A DNA stretch of 64,000 nt from Sphaerolaimus hirsutus (taxonomy: Eukaryota > Nematoda > Chromadorea > Monhysterida > Sphaerolaimidae): assembly GCA_964036195.1 (NCBI GenBank), contig OZ038457.1, positions 26,174,787 to 26,238,786 of the forward strand. The letters are read 5' to 3'. A program made the translations under genes and the position numbers. The notes beneath the pieces are model-generated. The model saw only the letters and a program-made list of their open reading frames with translations. It ran no database searches and was not told the DNA's origin. Below, one piece after another: positions 55,401-64,000 of this stretch (position 1 is its first letter; every line of letters starts with the position of its first letter).

Positions 55401-55654
55401 TTCAACAAGAGCATACTATAGTCACGTATATGAGTCTGGTGGGCGGAAAAGCTATGCTGCCACCAGAAATCATTAAAAATCACAGAGTCACAACCTACGA
55501 TTGCATGATCGCCTACCAAAATAAAACTTGGAAAGGCGAACCCTTAATAAAAATTGGTCATGCATTGTGGAGTACTAACAAATCACTTCACATCGATTAT
55601 TGTTACTTTTGTCACAATCTGAGTAACACAGTAGTAGTGAGTACTACTACATAA
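52496..55654 (+). CDS. BEL/Pao RNase H-integrase ORF with env-like tail
   Basis: Same frame as the preceding ORF; open from 52496, first ATG at 52589. With that Met as residue 1: RNase H (FCDASKDGYAVCAY at the start, TRLELLGV near 61, TDSTVV near 94, NPADIASRG near 140); integrase zinc module HFHELAGH 381-388 with CVTC 418-421; catalytic Asp455, Asp517 and Glu549; then a domain like those that follow integrase in Pao elements (QVVLITDDKQPRGMWQMGRV). After about residue 850 comes a Cys-containing segment with one hydrophobic stretch (MALTLLIQSKLANALTW), resembling the start of an envelope-like protein. It ends soon after at TAA 55652-55654, so the tail is probably truncated. Confidence 0.9.
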   Translation, partial: HLSSISQIKFPRSFHSFGIDVKAVTRPLELHVFCDASKDGYAVCAYLHQKAISPDEYGYEDDRYFSGFLTARTKLAPLPSKQGQPLTITRLELLGVTIGAQLIDYLHHELVELGGWKIHSNFLWTDSTVVIGWLYTAKPLATFVNNRVTKIHSLMSKHCIQICKVATKDNPADIASRGCTFDQLMIETMWFTGPTFLAEPLTSTMLDISQYQAQPVTEELAKGDTHISRPLYAGAVTSQPVSQPDSQPANALAQQVPINLDPNLSQNVTPQNPFVESRQRHIPSNSFEIDIRRFSTLSKLLRTVVYLLRVKTYWLNRSMHKAAKRESEYLSKPITQADLYEAFRHVLRISQAEECTSCISQAQLGKHHMLKWDAWNKLLYCVTRVSHKEHRNPSLFYYLPKTGWLTTLVVTHFHELAGHSGMLHTLADLREHCWLSSAKQVVAKILRKCVTCRKAEGGPFTLPDFHTLPVTRTQSQIKPFQHIGIDYMGPLVYSQNGTRHSQHILLLTCFSTRAIHLESTNSVLTADTIMALNRFISRRGMPDTIWSDNAPAFKNCVKMLPDVKWHFITANSPWQGGVYERMVGLVKRLLKKACGRRCLTWHEFLTIMLDVEFSVNTRPLSYLSNTDIGAAILRPIHFLWGTPPPCYMDEKRELELDSTTIEPMRKIPKEEWERMTDGSFNLTPSQIEKTYTLTPPRVNDVNCIDKIALNSVPEKDRDDITLLWDQIRHNREVLWYEWSRQYIDLLKDRAKNQRLKKGTINEAPKRGQVVLITDDKQPRGMWQMGRVHEIHVSSDGKIRAVTVLSSNGRRTRRSPSNLVPLEIDTEDGVEYKIDTEVKDDDNSQPSPDKGDDSQTDQSHQQSQSSQQDARRANPRRTCRYTGTYSFWGNVSHLMALTLLIQSKLANALTWTDQYHKTFNLCHKTRTGHAIQLPEKVTCHFPQVTAIEDIVVSIWTLRVQPQTTPIYRCFQQEHTIVTYMSLVGGKAMLPPEIIKNHRVTTYDCMIAYQNKTWKGEPLIKIGHALWSTNKSLHIDYCYFCHNLSNTVVVSTTT

Positions 55655-55863
55655 TGCAACACTTTCCACCTATTTTCACCAGAAAAGGAACACACATCTT
55701 TTTCAACTATTTTAAATGTATTTTAAAGCTATACAATTCAAACATTCTATAAATTGTCAAAACTTTATTCAATAAACCCAAAACTCAACAACAAATAATT
55801 GGCACGTAAACTGGCCATATAAAATCTGCAACATTCAACAATTTAGGCACAAGCCTCAACAGA

Positions 55864-57288
55864 TTAGTCACAAATCACTACTTCATCGTCGCTGTCACTA
55901 AATTCAAAGTTACTATTGTCATTTCTCTCGCAAGTTCCGCAAGTATAACCACCAACGAAGACCATTCTTTTGTGCTCATCGATTTCAGCGGTTGTGGCCC
56001 GTTCAACTGAAATTTAAATATTATTGTCTTAATAAAAATTGAGTGAGTGAAATAACTAGTTGTCTTACTTTTTTCCAAAATCTCGCAACTCCTATCATCA
56101 CTAGTATTGCTGCAAATGCTGCAACCTAAATCCCCAGAATCTATACCCTTCTTGTGCGCCAACTTGTTCTGTTTGCACTTTGCCATAATGTATCTGATAG
56201 GTTCACATTCTTTACTGTGACCTTCTGAACCCAATGAATCCAATCTAGTGTGTCGCACCATCTTACAGATGGGGAATTTGGAAGTAATTGCGCGATCACT
56301 ACCATTTTTCATAACCAATTTTATTTCAACCAATTTCTCAATGTTTTCATTGTAAAAATCGATTCGCTCATGCATATCGTTGAGCCTATTTTCGGTCCAC
56401 TCTTCCAGTGCTTCGTGCTGGATTATAAATGACCTAACTGTATTAAGCCTACCTACTATAAAGTTTCTCAAATGAAACAAACCTCTTGAATCAGCTGATT
56501 TCTCAAACCCTCCATATCGCAGAGTCTTTCACCAGTATGCACCACACCCATGATGTCAGACATGGCCATGTCACGAATTTGCATGACACATTCAATCATC
56601 TTGGCGCGACACTTTTTTATCATGTCAATTTTCAGTTTTATTGGTAGGTATTCTTGGCGCTTTTTTTCAACAGCAGTCAAATTCTAAAAACATTTTAAAT
56701 TTTAAACACAAAAATATTTATTTTTCAAATTTACAAAAATCCTACCTTTTTTTCACTTTCCAAATTATCCAACATCAAACCAAAGTTGGTGTACACTTTG
56801 TTTATTACATTGAAACTTTTTTTCATGTCTAGTTTAGCTTGATCCAAATCCTGGTAGCTAATTGATTCATCAATACCACTTTCACTCTCAGTTGTTTCGC
56901 TTTCAGTCTCCGGGGCGACATAATCTTCATCTTTCTCATCTGTCACATCAGTCTCCACAGTAGTATTACTGTTCAATGTCACATCACTCTCTTCTGTCAC
57001 ATCACTGTCAATGTTCTCCGTCTCATATCCATTGTAATAATCATTGCTGTCGGTGCTAGCACTATCTGAAGCGTTTTCACCCATTTGTGCATCACCTCCA
57101 AGGTTTTCATCACCATAGCTGTAGCACAAGGCAGAACCGCCCCCAGGTGCATTGTCACCATACGGTGTGAGCAACGGTGGGGGCGGCACATTTGGATGCC
57201 ACCAAAAAAATTTCAATGGCCGTCCATTTATCATCCTGCATTTGAACATCATTGTATTTTTACGTGATAAGTGAACAAGACTATACAT
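55864..57288 (-). CDS. Unknown four-exon gene, acidic protein with CxxC pairs
   Basis: Exons in transcript order: 57288-56746, 56683-56483, 56417-56069, 56006-55864; phases agree and give 411 residues ending at TAA 55864-55866. Donors GTAGGA, GTTTGT, GTAAGA. Seen: a Pro/Gly-rich N-terminus (VPPPPLLTPYG), a long Ser/Thr/Glu/Asp-rich acidic region (VTEESDVTLNSNTTVETDVT), a helical Lys-rich part (LKIDMIKKCRAKMIECVMQI), then CSIC and, about 35 residues later, CGTC, spaced like a zinc ribbon. It ends in SDSDDEVVIC, which resembles a SUMO-interacting motif. The start codon is uncertain (in-frame Met codons lie downstream of 57288). No family recognised; it lies 210 bases from the retroelement remnant. 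Confidence 0.72.
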
Positions 57289-57374
57289 TTTTCTGAAGGA
57301 AACACTTCGTCTTTTGTTTAAAATGTATTCTACTTAGTTTTATAATTTGAATGTATTGAATGTATAGCCCACGG

Positions 57375-59180
57375 TCAGATAAATGTCAAAATGTTTTTAT
57401 CTAAAACACACATTGGTGCACCTTTGTCAGCAACTTCTTGCGCACTAGTCTTTATCAACTCATCAACATTTTCATATGTGATGCGAACTGTAGGCAATGT
57501 AAATGTTGGTGGTTGACTCGTAGAATTCACATCCATTTCCATGTTATTGTGTCCAGTAACCATAGGTATCGTTGCCCTAACTAACAAGCCCTCAGATGCT
57601 GAATTTTCACTTCCACCACACACAGTAGCCGTATTCCCTTCAGGAACACCTCCAGCAAATTCACCCATACCCACAGCCCGTTCAAAAGCCATAAAATCAA
57701 CAGCAGCATCCTCAGCAGCTGCACATTCAATATCTAGCGAAGTCAACTGCCTAGCCTTCGCTGAGGGCTCTGCATGCAGAGACGCCCATTTTTCAGCAAT
57801 CGCTCCAGGCTCTGCCAATCGCTCTGGACTTAGAGCTTGTGGACACAGCAAATCACTGAAATGTTTTTATGTATTAAAATATTTTTATATTTCACAAACA
57901 TCATACCTAGTATGAAAACCTACTACACTGAAACATAGTTTTTGAAAAAAATGTCTACCGTATTACCTCGAATTAACCCCCCTTCAATTAACCCCCCTCG
58001 AAATACCCCCCTAAATTTCGGCTGAGGAAATAATAAACCCCACCCCTCGAAAAACCCCCCCTAAGATTGAGGGGAATTTCCAAAAATTTCTGGCGATATA
58101 ATAGACCCCCCCTAGAATAAACCCCCCCTCGAATTATCCCCCCTCAAATTTTGCTGGCGAAATAATAAACCCCTGGGGGTATTTCGAGGTAATACGGTAA
58201 TTTTTTCAAACACAAACCAACCCGATTGATGGCAATGGAATGGGGCTGTGCACCCTTTTCCTGCGACGGAGCTCGGAAGCAGCAGTCGCAGAAGCCATTG
58301 CGGCTTCAGCAGCCGCACAGGCGGCCCTAGCTTCAGCAGCCAACTGCGCATTAGCCATGCCATTAGACACATCCACAAAAGATATCGTGGTGTCTGAATC
58401 ATCAGCCACTGACTCCTCAGCCACCAATACATCTGCACACGAGCCCTCAGTGGTCTGGCACTTTGCACCACCGGAAAAATTTGCACACACTGGTTCAGCA
58501 CGCTCAGCAACCGATACAGCTGAACCGCCAGAAAAAGTGGCACCAGAAAAATTATCACAAGCCGGCTCTGGGCTGGCGGTATTTTCATCCTCATCAGAAA
58601 TGTATGGCGGAGACGCCATAGAATATCTGTGTTTTGACAATGTGATAACTTTTATCAAAAACTTAACATGTATTTTTACATATATTTAAAAACCACACTC
58701 ACACAACATCATTGGATTGGTTTGCAGAACTGCAGGCTACCTGATCGTCCTGAGAACTAGGCACATATGGGGAACATGGTGAACTGGGCACATATTGTGA
58801 ACTGGACCGTGGTGAACTGGTCCCAACCAGGTCTGAACTGTCGCGAGGCGTGGGGGTCGTTGGCACGTACACATACCTTAAACATGAATTATGTTTTAAA
58901 CTTGTAAATTTTAATTAAAATTTCATAAAAGTGCCCTAGTAAGGGACAAATGTCAGTGTCAAGTCTATTCAACTAACTCTGGATCAACACCATACTCAAT
59001 TCTTCTTTTCTTATCAGATTTGAATTTTTCTGACTCCATCACTTCTCTCTTAGCTCTAGCTCTGACACCATCCATAAATTCTTTGTGAGATATTTTTCTA
59101 GCTAGATAGTCTTTGAAAGCTTTTTTGGACTCCTCATCCATTTTATTCCACAGAATATTTGAATAGGCTTTTATTGGTAT
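57375..59180 (-). CDS. Unknown gene, four visible exons, basic N-terminal and Ser/Ala-rich C-terminal regions
   Basis: Exons in transcript order: 59180-58978, 58876-58703, 58626-58222, 57855-57375; phases agree and give about 420 residues to TGA 57375-57377. Donors GTTAGT, GTGAGT, GTTGGT. The first visible exon begins IPIKAYSNILWNKMDEES at an acceptor, so translation may start upstream or at this Met. It continues with a highly charged helical segment (KAFKDYLARKISHKEFMDG, KREVMESEKFKSDKKRRIEY), which could bind DNA, though I recognise no fold. Then come Ser/Pro repeats (YVPSSPCSPYVPSS), an acidic Ser-rich stretch, an Ala-rich helix (AEARAACAAAEAAMASATAA) and RRRKR, a possible nuclear signal. 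A MITE sits in the third intron. Its stop is 87 bases before the next gene on the same strand. Confidence 0.7.
57956..58199. mobile_element. MITE with TACCGTATTACCTCGAATTA ends, in an intron
   Basis: Ends TACCGTATTACCTCGAATTA and TATTTCGAGGTAATACGGTA are complementary, with an interior of CCCCCC-containing repeats (AATTAACCCCCC, AATAAACCCC). Lies wholly within the 57856-58221 intron; without it that intron would be about 120 bases, like its neighbours. Confidence 0.8.
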
Positions 59181-60006
59181 CTGAAATGTTACAACATAAG
59201 TGTAATAATATTTAAACATCAAACTTTGGTTGTAAAGTCTAATTATTTACAACAGAAAACTACATATCAAATATTTACAACTAAATTTGAAATTAGGTAA
59301 CATGTATACCTTTAGAATATTTGTTACATAGATAAAACATCTAAAAGTGCACACATGGAATAGTGTTGTAAAACACACCTACACCACACCCACAACTAAA
59401 GTTTGTTAGTAGAATGAATTTATATGAATTGGCATACACCACAGACATATTTAGTGTAAATATGCAACATACATATACAATCACTAGTCCATGAGCCTTC
59501 TTCCTGTTTACACTCATGCACACACTGATGATAAATAGCCCATAATTAAGCCCATGAAATTCTATGCTCATGGAATTTGAAACATGAATAGAATTGAAAT
59601 GAAATCCAAACAAATTGGAATGTTTTGCATAGATGGGTGGCTATAGAAATTGGGTAACAAATGGGGAATTATGTTTGGCTTGATCAAGTAAATAGAAAGA
59701 GGTGATTGATAGCTGCTTACTTGTCTACAGGATGTACAATTATGTGTAAAAATATTACAACATTATTCAATGAATAGGGTTACATTTCAATTCAAATTGG
59801 GATGCTTTTGATCGATAGAAATCTATAGAAATGGATTTCAAAAGGTGATTTATAGATGGTGGCAGTTTAAGCTCAAAATTGACAACCAATTATCTGTAAT
59901 ATTTTTACAACAACTATAGTAGTTTCAAATTTTCAGTTTAGTTGCAAATTGCAAATTCTCAAAAACCTAAGACAAAAATCTGTCCTCTAAAAAAATAAAT
60001 AAAAAC
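59181..60006. promoter_or_regulatory. Divergent intergenic interval between two unknown genes
   Basis: About 0.8 kb separates the minus-strand gene (from 59180) and the plus-strand gene (from 60007). AT-rich, no clear promoter motif. It probably holds both promoters and perhaps a first exon of the minus-strand gene that I could not place. Confidence 0.4.
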
Positions 60007-61991
60007 ATGTACCGACATGTAGCTATCCTCCTACAAATTACCACAGCTGTGTACAGCATTAAACAGTTAGTTTTCATTTTCATCTAATTATATATAGTAC
60101 AATTAGAAATTTTCACAGACCAAATGATAACTCTGGAGCACATGAAAAACAGTTTGAGAATCTGAACACATTTTTTCCAGATTTCAACCAAGGTAATTTT
60201 CCATTAATTTAACATGAATGCATAAGAATTGATATTAATCACAGATTTGTTAGAAAATCCTGAAGAAATTCATGAAGAAGACCCAAATGTCCCATCAACC
60301 TCGAATGGAATTAGACATGATAGATCACATCATAATGGTAGACAAAATACGCATCAAAATATACAAGCACCAACTGCACAATATAATCAGGTTAATGATA
60401 TAAAATATTTCATCTAAATTTACTGAAAACAATGAATTTTTTTATTTTCAGAGATCAGCCAACGCCCAACAAAATACACCAACTGTACACACTGTGGTAG
60501 TTGATCAAAACCCACAGGTAAAAAAATTTGAATAAAAATACAAAAAAATAGGTATTTACCCCACATACAGGTGAATAGACAACCCATCCAAGTGTCACAA
60601 ACATTCCCAAATGGATATGAGTTATTCCCAGGACCTAGTAGAATGTCTTCTACGAACCACCCACCACAAACAGCAGGACATCAAAGTGTTCATCAAAGAC
60701 CACCTCAACCTATTGGGCACATCCCAACACCACAGTACACACAAATATTTACAAATCACCAACAGAACCCTGCACAGCAGACGCAACTACAGCAGCAGTT
60801 TGTTTATTCTAAATTTTTTCTAATATTTACATAAATTTTTTTCCATAGGCGTTTAAACCCACATGCTGCACCATTTCAATATAATGGGAACCAGCAACAA
60901 CACCAATTAGTACCAAATCCCCAACAAGTGATAATGCAAACACAAAAGTACGTTTATCAATACTTTTATGCAGATATATATACTTTTAATACTCATTTCA
61001 AACATACACAGCATTCAAAATATACCCACAAGACGAATGAATTGTTTTCAAACAATTTATCGAATGATAACTCCAGCTATCAATGCAATAAGCGGAAATG
61101 TGAATGCAGAGGCCCACCCATATTTCAGGTATCAATCCCAAACTCTGTAAAATAAAAACTAAAATGTCAAAATGACAGCCCCTAAACCTCTAAAGACTTT
61201 GAGCATCAAAAATGTCAAGTAAAAACAAATATGTGCAGCTGTATGAAACATTTTGGGTGAAATTTTAATTTTCACTTGACATTTTTGATGCTCAAAATAT
61301 TTAGAGGGTTAGGGTCTGTCATTTTGACATTTTAGTTTTTATTTTACAGAGTTTGGGATTGGCCTAGAGACATGGATTTGAGACAAATGAATACCTTTAA
61401 TCAATTCAGGTAAATATGACATATTCTATAGTATGATATTATGCAAAATATTATGCACCCGCAGAACACTGGGCCAATTGATTAGGTCAGGGGTGATGGA
61501 AAGGTTTACATCTTGGACACCGCAAATTGCAAATCAATTAATTTTAGATGATGAGGCAATATTGATATTATTTGTTAGAAATTTTTAATTAGCAATGTGT
61601 ATAATTAAAACTAAATTTTTTAAATAAATTTTTTCAGATGTCATTTGGTAACACAATAGCAGCTTTTCTGTCAATGGTCGGTGTAGGAAAAATGATGGTT
61701 GTCAATGGGTGTATACAACCAAGCATAAACGCCAATTTTATATATGAGGCTTTAAATACATTTCAACTGAATAGGAATTTGAGAGAAATAATTCATGCAA
61801 ATATATGGTCCATGGAAGGAGCTGCAGCCGCCTTTGTGAGAACAATGAATGATATTTTTATTTTTCATAATTCACCCGTATTACATAAATATGTGTCGGC
61901 TAATTTCGCTAGAGCCAACACAGTATCACAAGGTGTTTTGAGGATATTCGCTATAATCCAGACAGCCATGTTTGATACTTCCAGTGGATAG
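60007..61991 (+). CDS. Unknown ten-exon gene with Gln/Pro/Asn-rich middle
   Basis: Exons 60007-60065, 60119-60192, 60245-60390, 60452-60517, 60571-60797, 60849-60947, 61012-61128, 61350-61409, 61465-61573, 61638-61991; every junction keeps phase and the product is 436 residues ending at TAG. The first ATG gives MYRHVAILLQITTAVYSIK, weakly hydrophobic. Residues of about 40-260 are rich in Gln, Asn, His and Pro and probably disordered. The C-terminal ~170 residues look folded: WDWPRDMDLRQMNTFNQF, then RTLGQLIRSGVMERFTSW, then MSFGNTIAAFLSMVGVGKMM and TVSQGVLRIFAIIQTAMF. Eight of the nine introns are only 51-64 bases. The donor before exon 10 (GTTAGA) is the weakest call; skipping it ends the protein at TAA soon after 61573. 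No family recognised. Confidence 0.75.
61133..61361. repeat. Inverted-repeat element spanning intron 7 and the start of exon 8
   Basis: CAATCCCAAACTCTGTAAAA at 61133 is the complement of sequence ending at 61361; arms of about 88 bases surround a ~50-base loop. The acceptor TTTTACAG and the first 12 bases of exon 8 lie inside the right arm. Confidence 0.85.
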
Positions 61992-62714
61992 TTTTTTTTA
62001 TTGTTACATTTTGTCGCTGTGTGGATAAATTACTTTATGAGCAGAGCTAGAATGATTTAAACTGTTGTGATGATTGGAATGTTGATTTAATAAAGTTACC
62101 CCAAAAAATGTTGGAAAAATATACTAGAAACGAAAGCATGAGGAAATACAAAACAGAACAGATTCACTCAACTAATAAGGAACATGTAAATATACCAGCC
62201 AAAAAGTACGCAACATGTGAAAACCAGCTTCAAAATGCGGTTTGACAATTAAAAATAGAAAAAAGCTATGTTTTGAGCGAAGTTTTAGTAGTTTTCTGAA
62301 TTAAATTGTGATCTTATTATATATTTATGCATTTCAACATGTTTTGAAGTTGTGTTGCTTAAAATACGTAAATTTGTAAATTACGCAAATGTAACGAGTT
62401 ATTTACGTCTCTGTAACGAGAACAACTGGGGGGATTACCTAGGAAAAAGATAAATAGAAAACCTGACTATCAAGGCCTATTTTCACGTTTTAACTGGGCC
62501 AATTTGGCATCAAATGCATAGGGCGGCATTTAAAATGTCAATCGACATCCTGCATTTGCTTATCTCCTCCATTCGGCGATCCGTTCCCTGCAGCTTGTGT
62601 ACATTTTAGAAAACATAAATGTTGTTTTTCTTCCGTTTTTCTTCTGTTTTTTCTATCTAGCAATTAATGTAATTCACATCTTTTTACTCAAAATTGTCAC
62701 CTATCACGTAAACC
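61992..62714. other. Interval downstream of the ten-exon gene
   Basis: AATAAA at about 62089 may serve as its polyadenylation signal. The rest is AT-rich and shows nothing I recognise. Confidence 0.45.
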
Positions 62715-63144
62715 TAGGGTTCAAACGGGATTGACTTTTCGGGATCGGGATCGGGATTGGGGTTTCGGGACCGGGATTGGGATCGGGATTGTTTTTTTAA
62801 GATTTCGGGACCGGGATCGGGATTGGGATTGGGGTCACGGGATTGGGATCGGGATTGACATTTTTTCGGGATCGGGATCGGGATTGACATTTTTTCGGGA
62901 TCGGGATTGGGATTGGGGTCATGGGGTTGGGATCGGGATTGACATTTTTTCGGGATCGGGATCGGGATTGGGGTCACGGGATTGGGATCGGGATTGACAT
63001 TTTTTCGGGATTGGGATCGGGATTGGCCGGGATTGGGGTCACGGGATTGGGATAGGGATTGGCATTTTTCCGGGATCGCCATTGGGTTCTAGGCATAGAG
63101 ATTTTGGCTACTTTTATGGCATCCCGGATCCCGTTTGAGCCCTA
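62715..63144. mobile_element. hAT-type MITE filled with GGGATC/GGGATT repeats (second copy)
   Basis: Ends TAGGGTTCAAACGGGATTGA and CCCGTTTGAGCCCTA, with perfect 8-bp duplication CGTAAACC (62707-62714, 63145-63152). Same family as 2291-2731. The interior is longer GGGATCGGGATTGACATTTT tandem repeat with a period near 60-70 bases. Confidence 0.92.
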
Positions 63145-63693
63145 CGTAAACCAATCATGCTGTACTAGTTAATTAATTATGTAACCATTAAAATTGCCAC
63201 AAATACACCCCCAAATTTACAGTAGCAACCCAAATTGTTGCCATATTTTCTAAAATTTCAAAAATTATTTGGCTACCCGCAATCAACGCTACTGGCCGAA
63301 AGTGTCAAGTTGTCCAAGGCGAAATCCCAAGGAAAGAAACCCAAGCTGAAAAAGTTGGTTTTTTTTATCTTTCGGTGGGGAGAATTTACCCGACTTGAAA
63401 TTTTCTCAAGTTTTATACGCGTTCACTGAAACAGTGAACACCCAAAAGTCTATCGATGCAACTATCTGCATCGAGCCTGCAATTAAGCAGGACTTTTTTT
63501 TCAAAATCGCACCCGCATAGAAAGCGAGATGCCCCAAAAAATAAGGCATAGCATTCGCTACACCAAAGGTAAACATACCCGATTTCCGAGTCGGGTAAAA
63601 ATGCTCCAGACGCGATTCGAGGTCGGGCAAATGGGTACCCGCCTAGAGAATAGGTCCAAAATGAACAGATTTTTCCATATACTCATTAAAATG
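63145..63693. other. Interval with one doubtful exon candidate
   Basis: A frame from about 63222 (after TTTACAGTAG) to a possible GTTGGT donor near 63352 reads FQKLFGYPQSTLLAESVKLS then SKAKSQGKKPKLK. It has plausible splice sites but no partner exon in the window, so I do not call a gene. Confidence 0.25.
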
Positions 63694-63990
63694 AACTATT
63701 TCATTTCGTAAGTACTTTTTTGATGTGTTCTCGCGGTCGATATCAAATTGCCCAAACCAGGTTCATGTTGGGCACCTCTTTAATCGTCAAAATGTCTGCG
63801 CGAGGTAGCTGGATTACGGGAGCGTCAAATGTCATTTTTTCATTGTCGATAGTTTAATTGTGTGGATGGTGCATTCAACTATCTGGCGCAGACATTTTGA
63901 CGATTAAAAAGGGACCCAACATGAACCCGGTTTGAGCAATTTGATATCGACCGCGAGAACACACCAAAAAAGCACTTACGAAATGAAAGT
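63694..63990. repeat. Foldback at right edge of window
   Basis: TTTCATTTCGTAAGTACTTT (from about 63698) pairs with sequence ending near 63988 (AAGCACTTACGAAATGAAA). Arms are about 110 bases with a loop of about 80, and include TCGCGGTCGATATCAAATTG. The element may extend past the window. Confidence 0.8.
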
Positions 63991-64000
63991 CCTGTTTTTT

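Larger units (their letters stand above)
47230..55654 (+). mobile_element. BEL/Pao LTR retrotransposon, 3'-truncated
   Basis: Order LTR, primer site, gag, protease, RT, RNase H, integrase is the BEL/Pao arrangement. No copy of the proposed 5' LTR was found between 55655 and 64000, and the env-like tail is short. I infer loss of the 3' end by deletion, with non-element sequence starting near 55655. One in-frame stop interrupts pol. The element lies in the same orientation as Cav1. Confidence 0.85.

Noticed and set aside
58240-58689. Plus-strand 149-codon frame opposite the Ser/Ala-rich exon
   Set aside because: It is the antisense of a phase-consistent exon chain on the minus strand; the Ala-rich codons read open on both strands.
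59341-59613. Minus-strand 90-codon frame upstream of the unknown minus-strand gene
   Set aside because: Composition is that of translated AT-rich DNA, and no splice sites link it to the exon at 59180.
62715-63144. GGGATCGGGATT repeat as a telomere-like tract
   Set aside because: It is bounded by inverted ends and an 8-bp target duplication, so it is the interior of a MITE.

Overview
The window is animal nuclear DNA. Its anchor gene is a multi-exon L-type (Cav1 class) voltage-gated calcium channel alpha-1 subunit, and it is packed with transposon debris, foldback elements and minisatellites. The protein matches bilaterian Cav1 channels closely, but nothing here fixes the phylum. The repeat landscape (hAT, Harbinger and mariner MITEs, a BEL/Pao retroelement) fits an invertebrate.

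Layout. (1) 226-16296, + strand: sixteen exons encode the channel from domain III S5 to the stop codon, 810 residues, all joined in phase. The 5' part of the gene lies outside the window. (2) About 5630-19497 is repeated at about 32215-42922, so the last nine exons (domain IV S5 to the stop) occur twice. By eye the two exon sets differ at 14 of 1446 bases, and every difference is silent. Several transposons occupy a site in one copy that is intact in the other. (3) About 19500-31350, between the copies, is a hierarchical minisatellite built from two related 24-bp units. It contains a 343-bp higher-order repeat and a very recent 4479-bp tandem duplication. (4) 42.9-47.2 kb is a repeat graveyard with a 629-bp foldback element. 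(5) 47230-55654 is a BEL/Pao retrotransposon with a probable 5' LTR, gag-pol split by one in-frame stop, an env-like tail and no visible 3' LTR. (6) 55864-61991 holds three compact, short-intron genes with no family I recognise: two on the minus strand and one divergent on the plus strand. I rebuilt all three with consistent splice phases. (7) 62-64 kb holds a hAT MITE filled with GGGATC-type repeat and a foldback at the edge.

Working together: the channel exons form one transcription unit in which the exon ending at 5263 could splice to either 3' cassette, giving the same protein with different tails of non-coding sequence. If the repeat is instead an assembly artefact, the two cassettes are alleles. 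The three unknown genes share a 0.8-kb divergent interval and may be co-regulated. No RNA genes, CRISPR arrays or prokaryotic features were seen.
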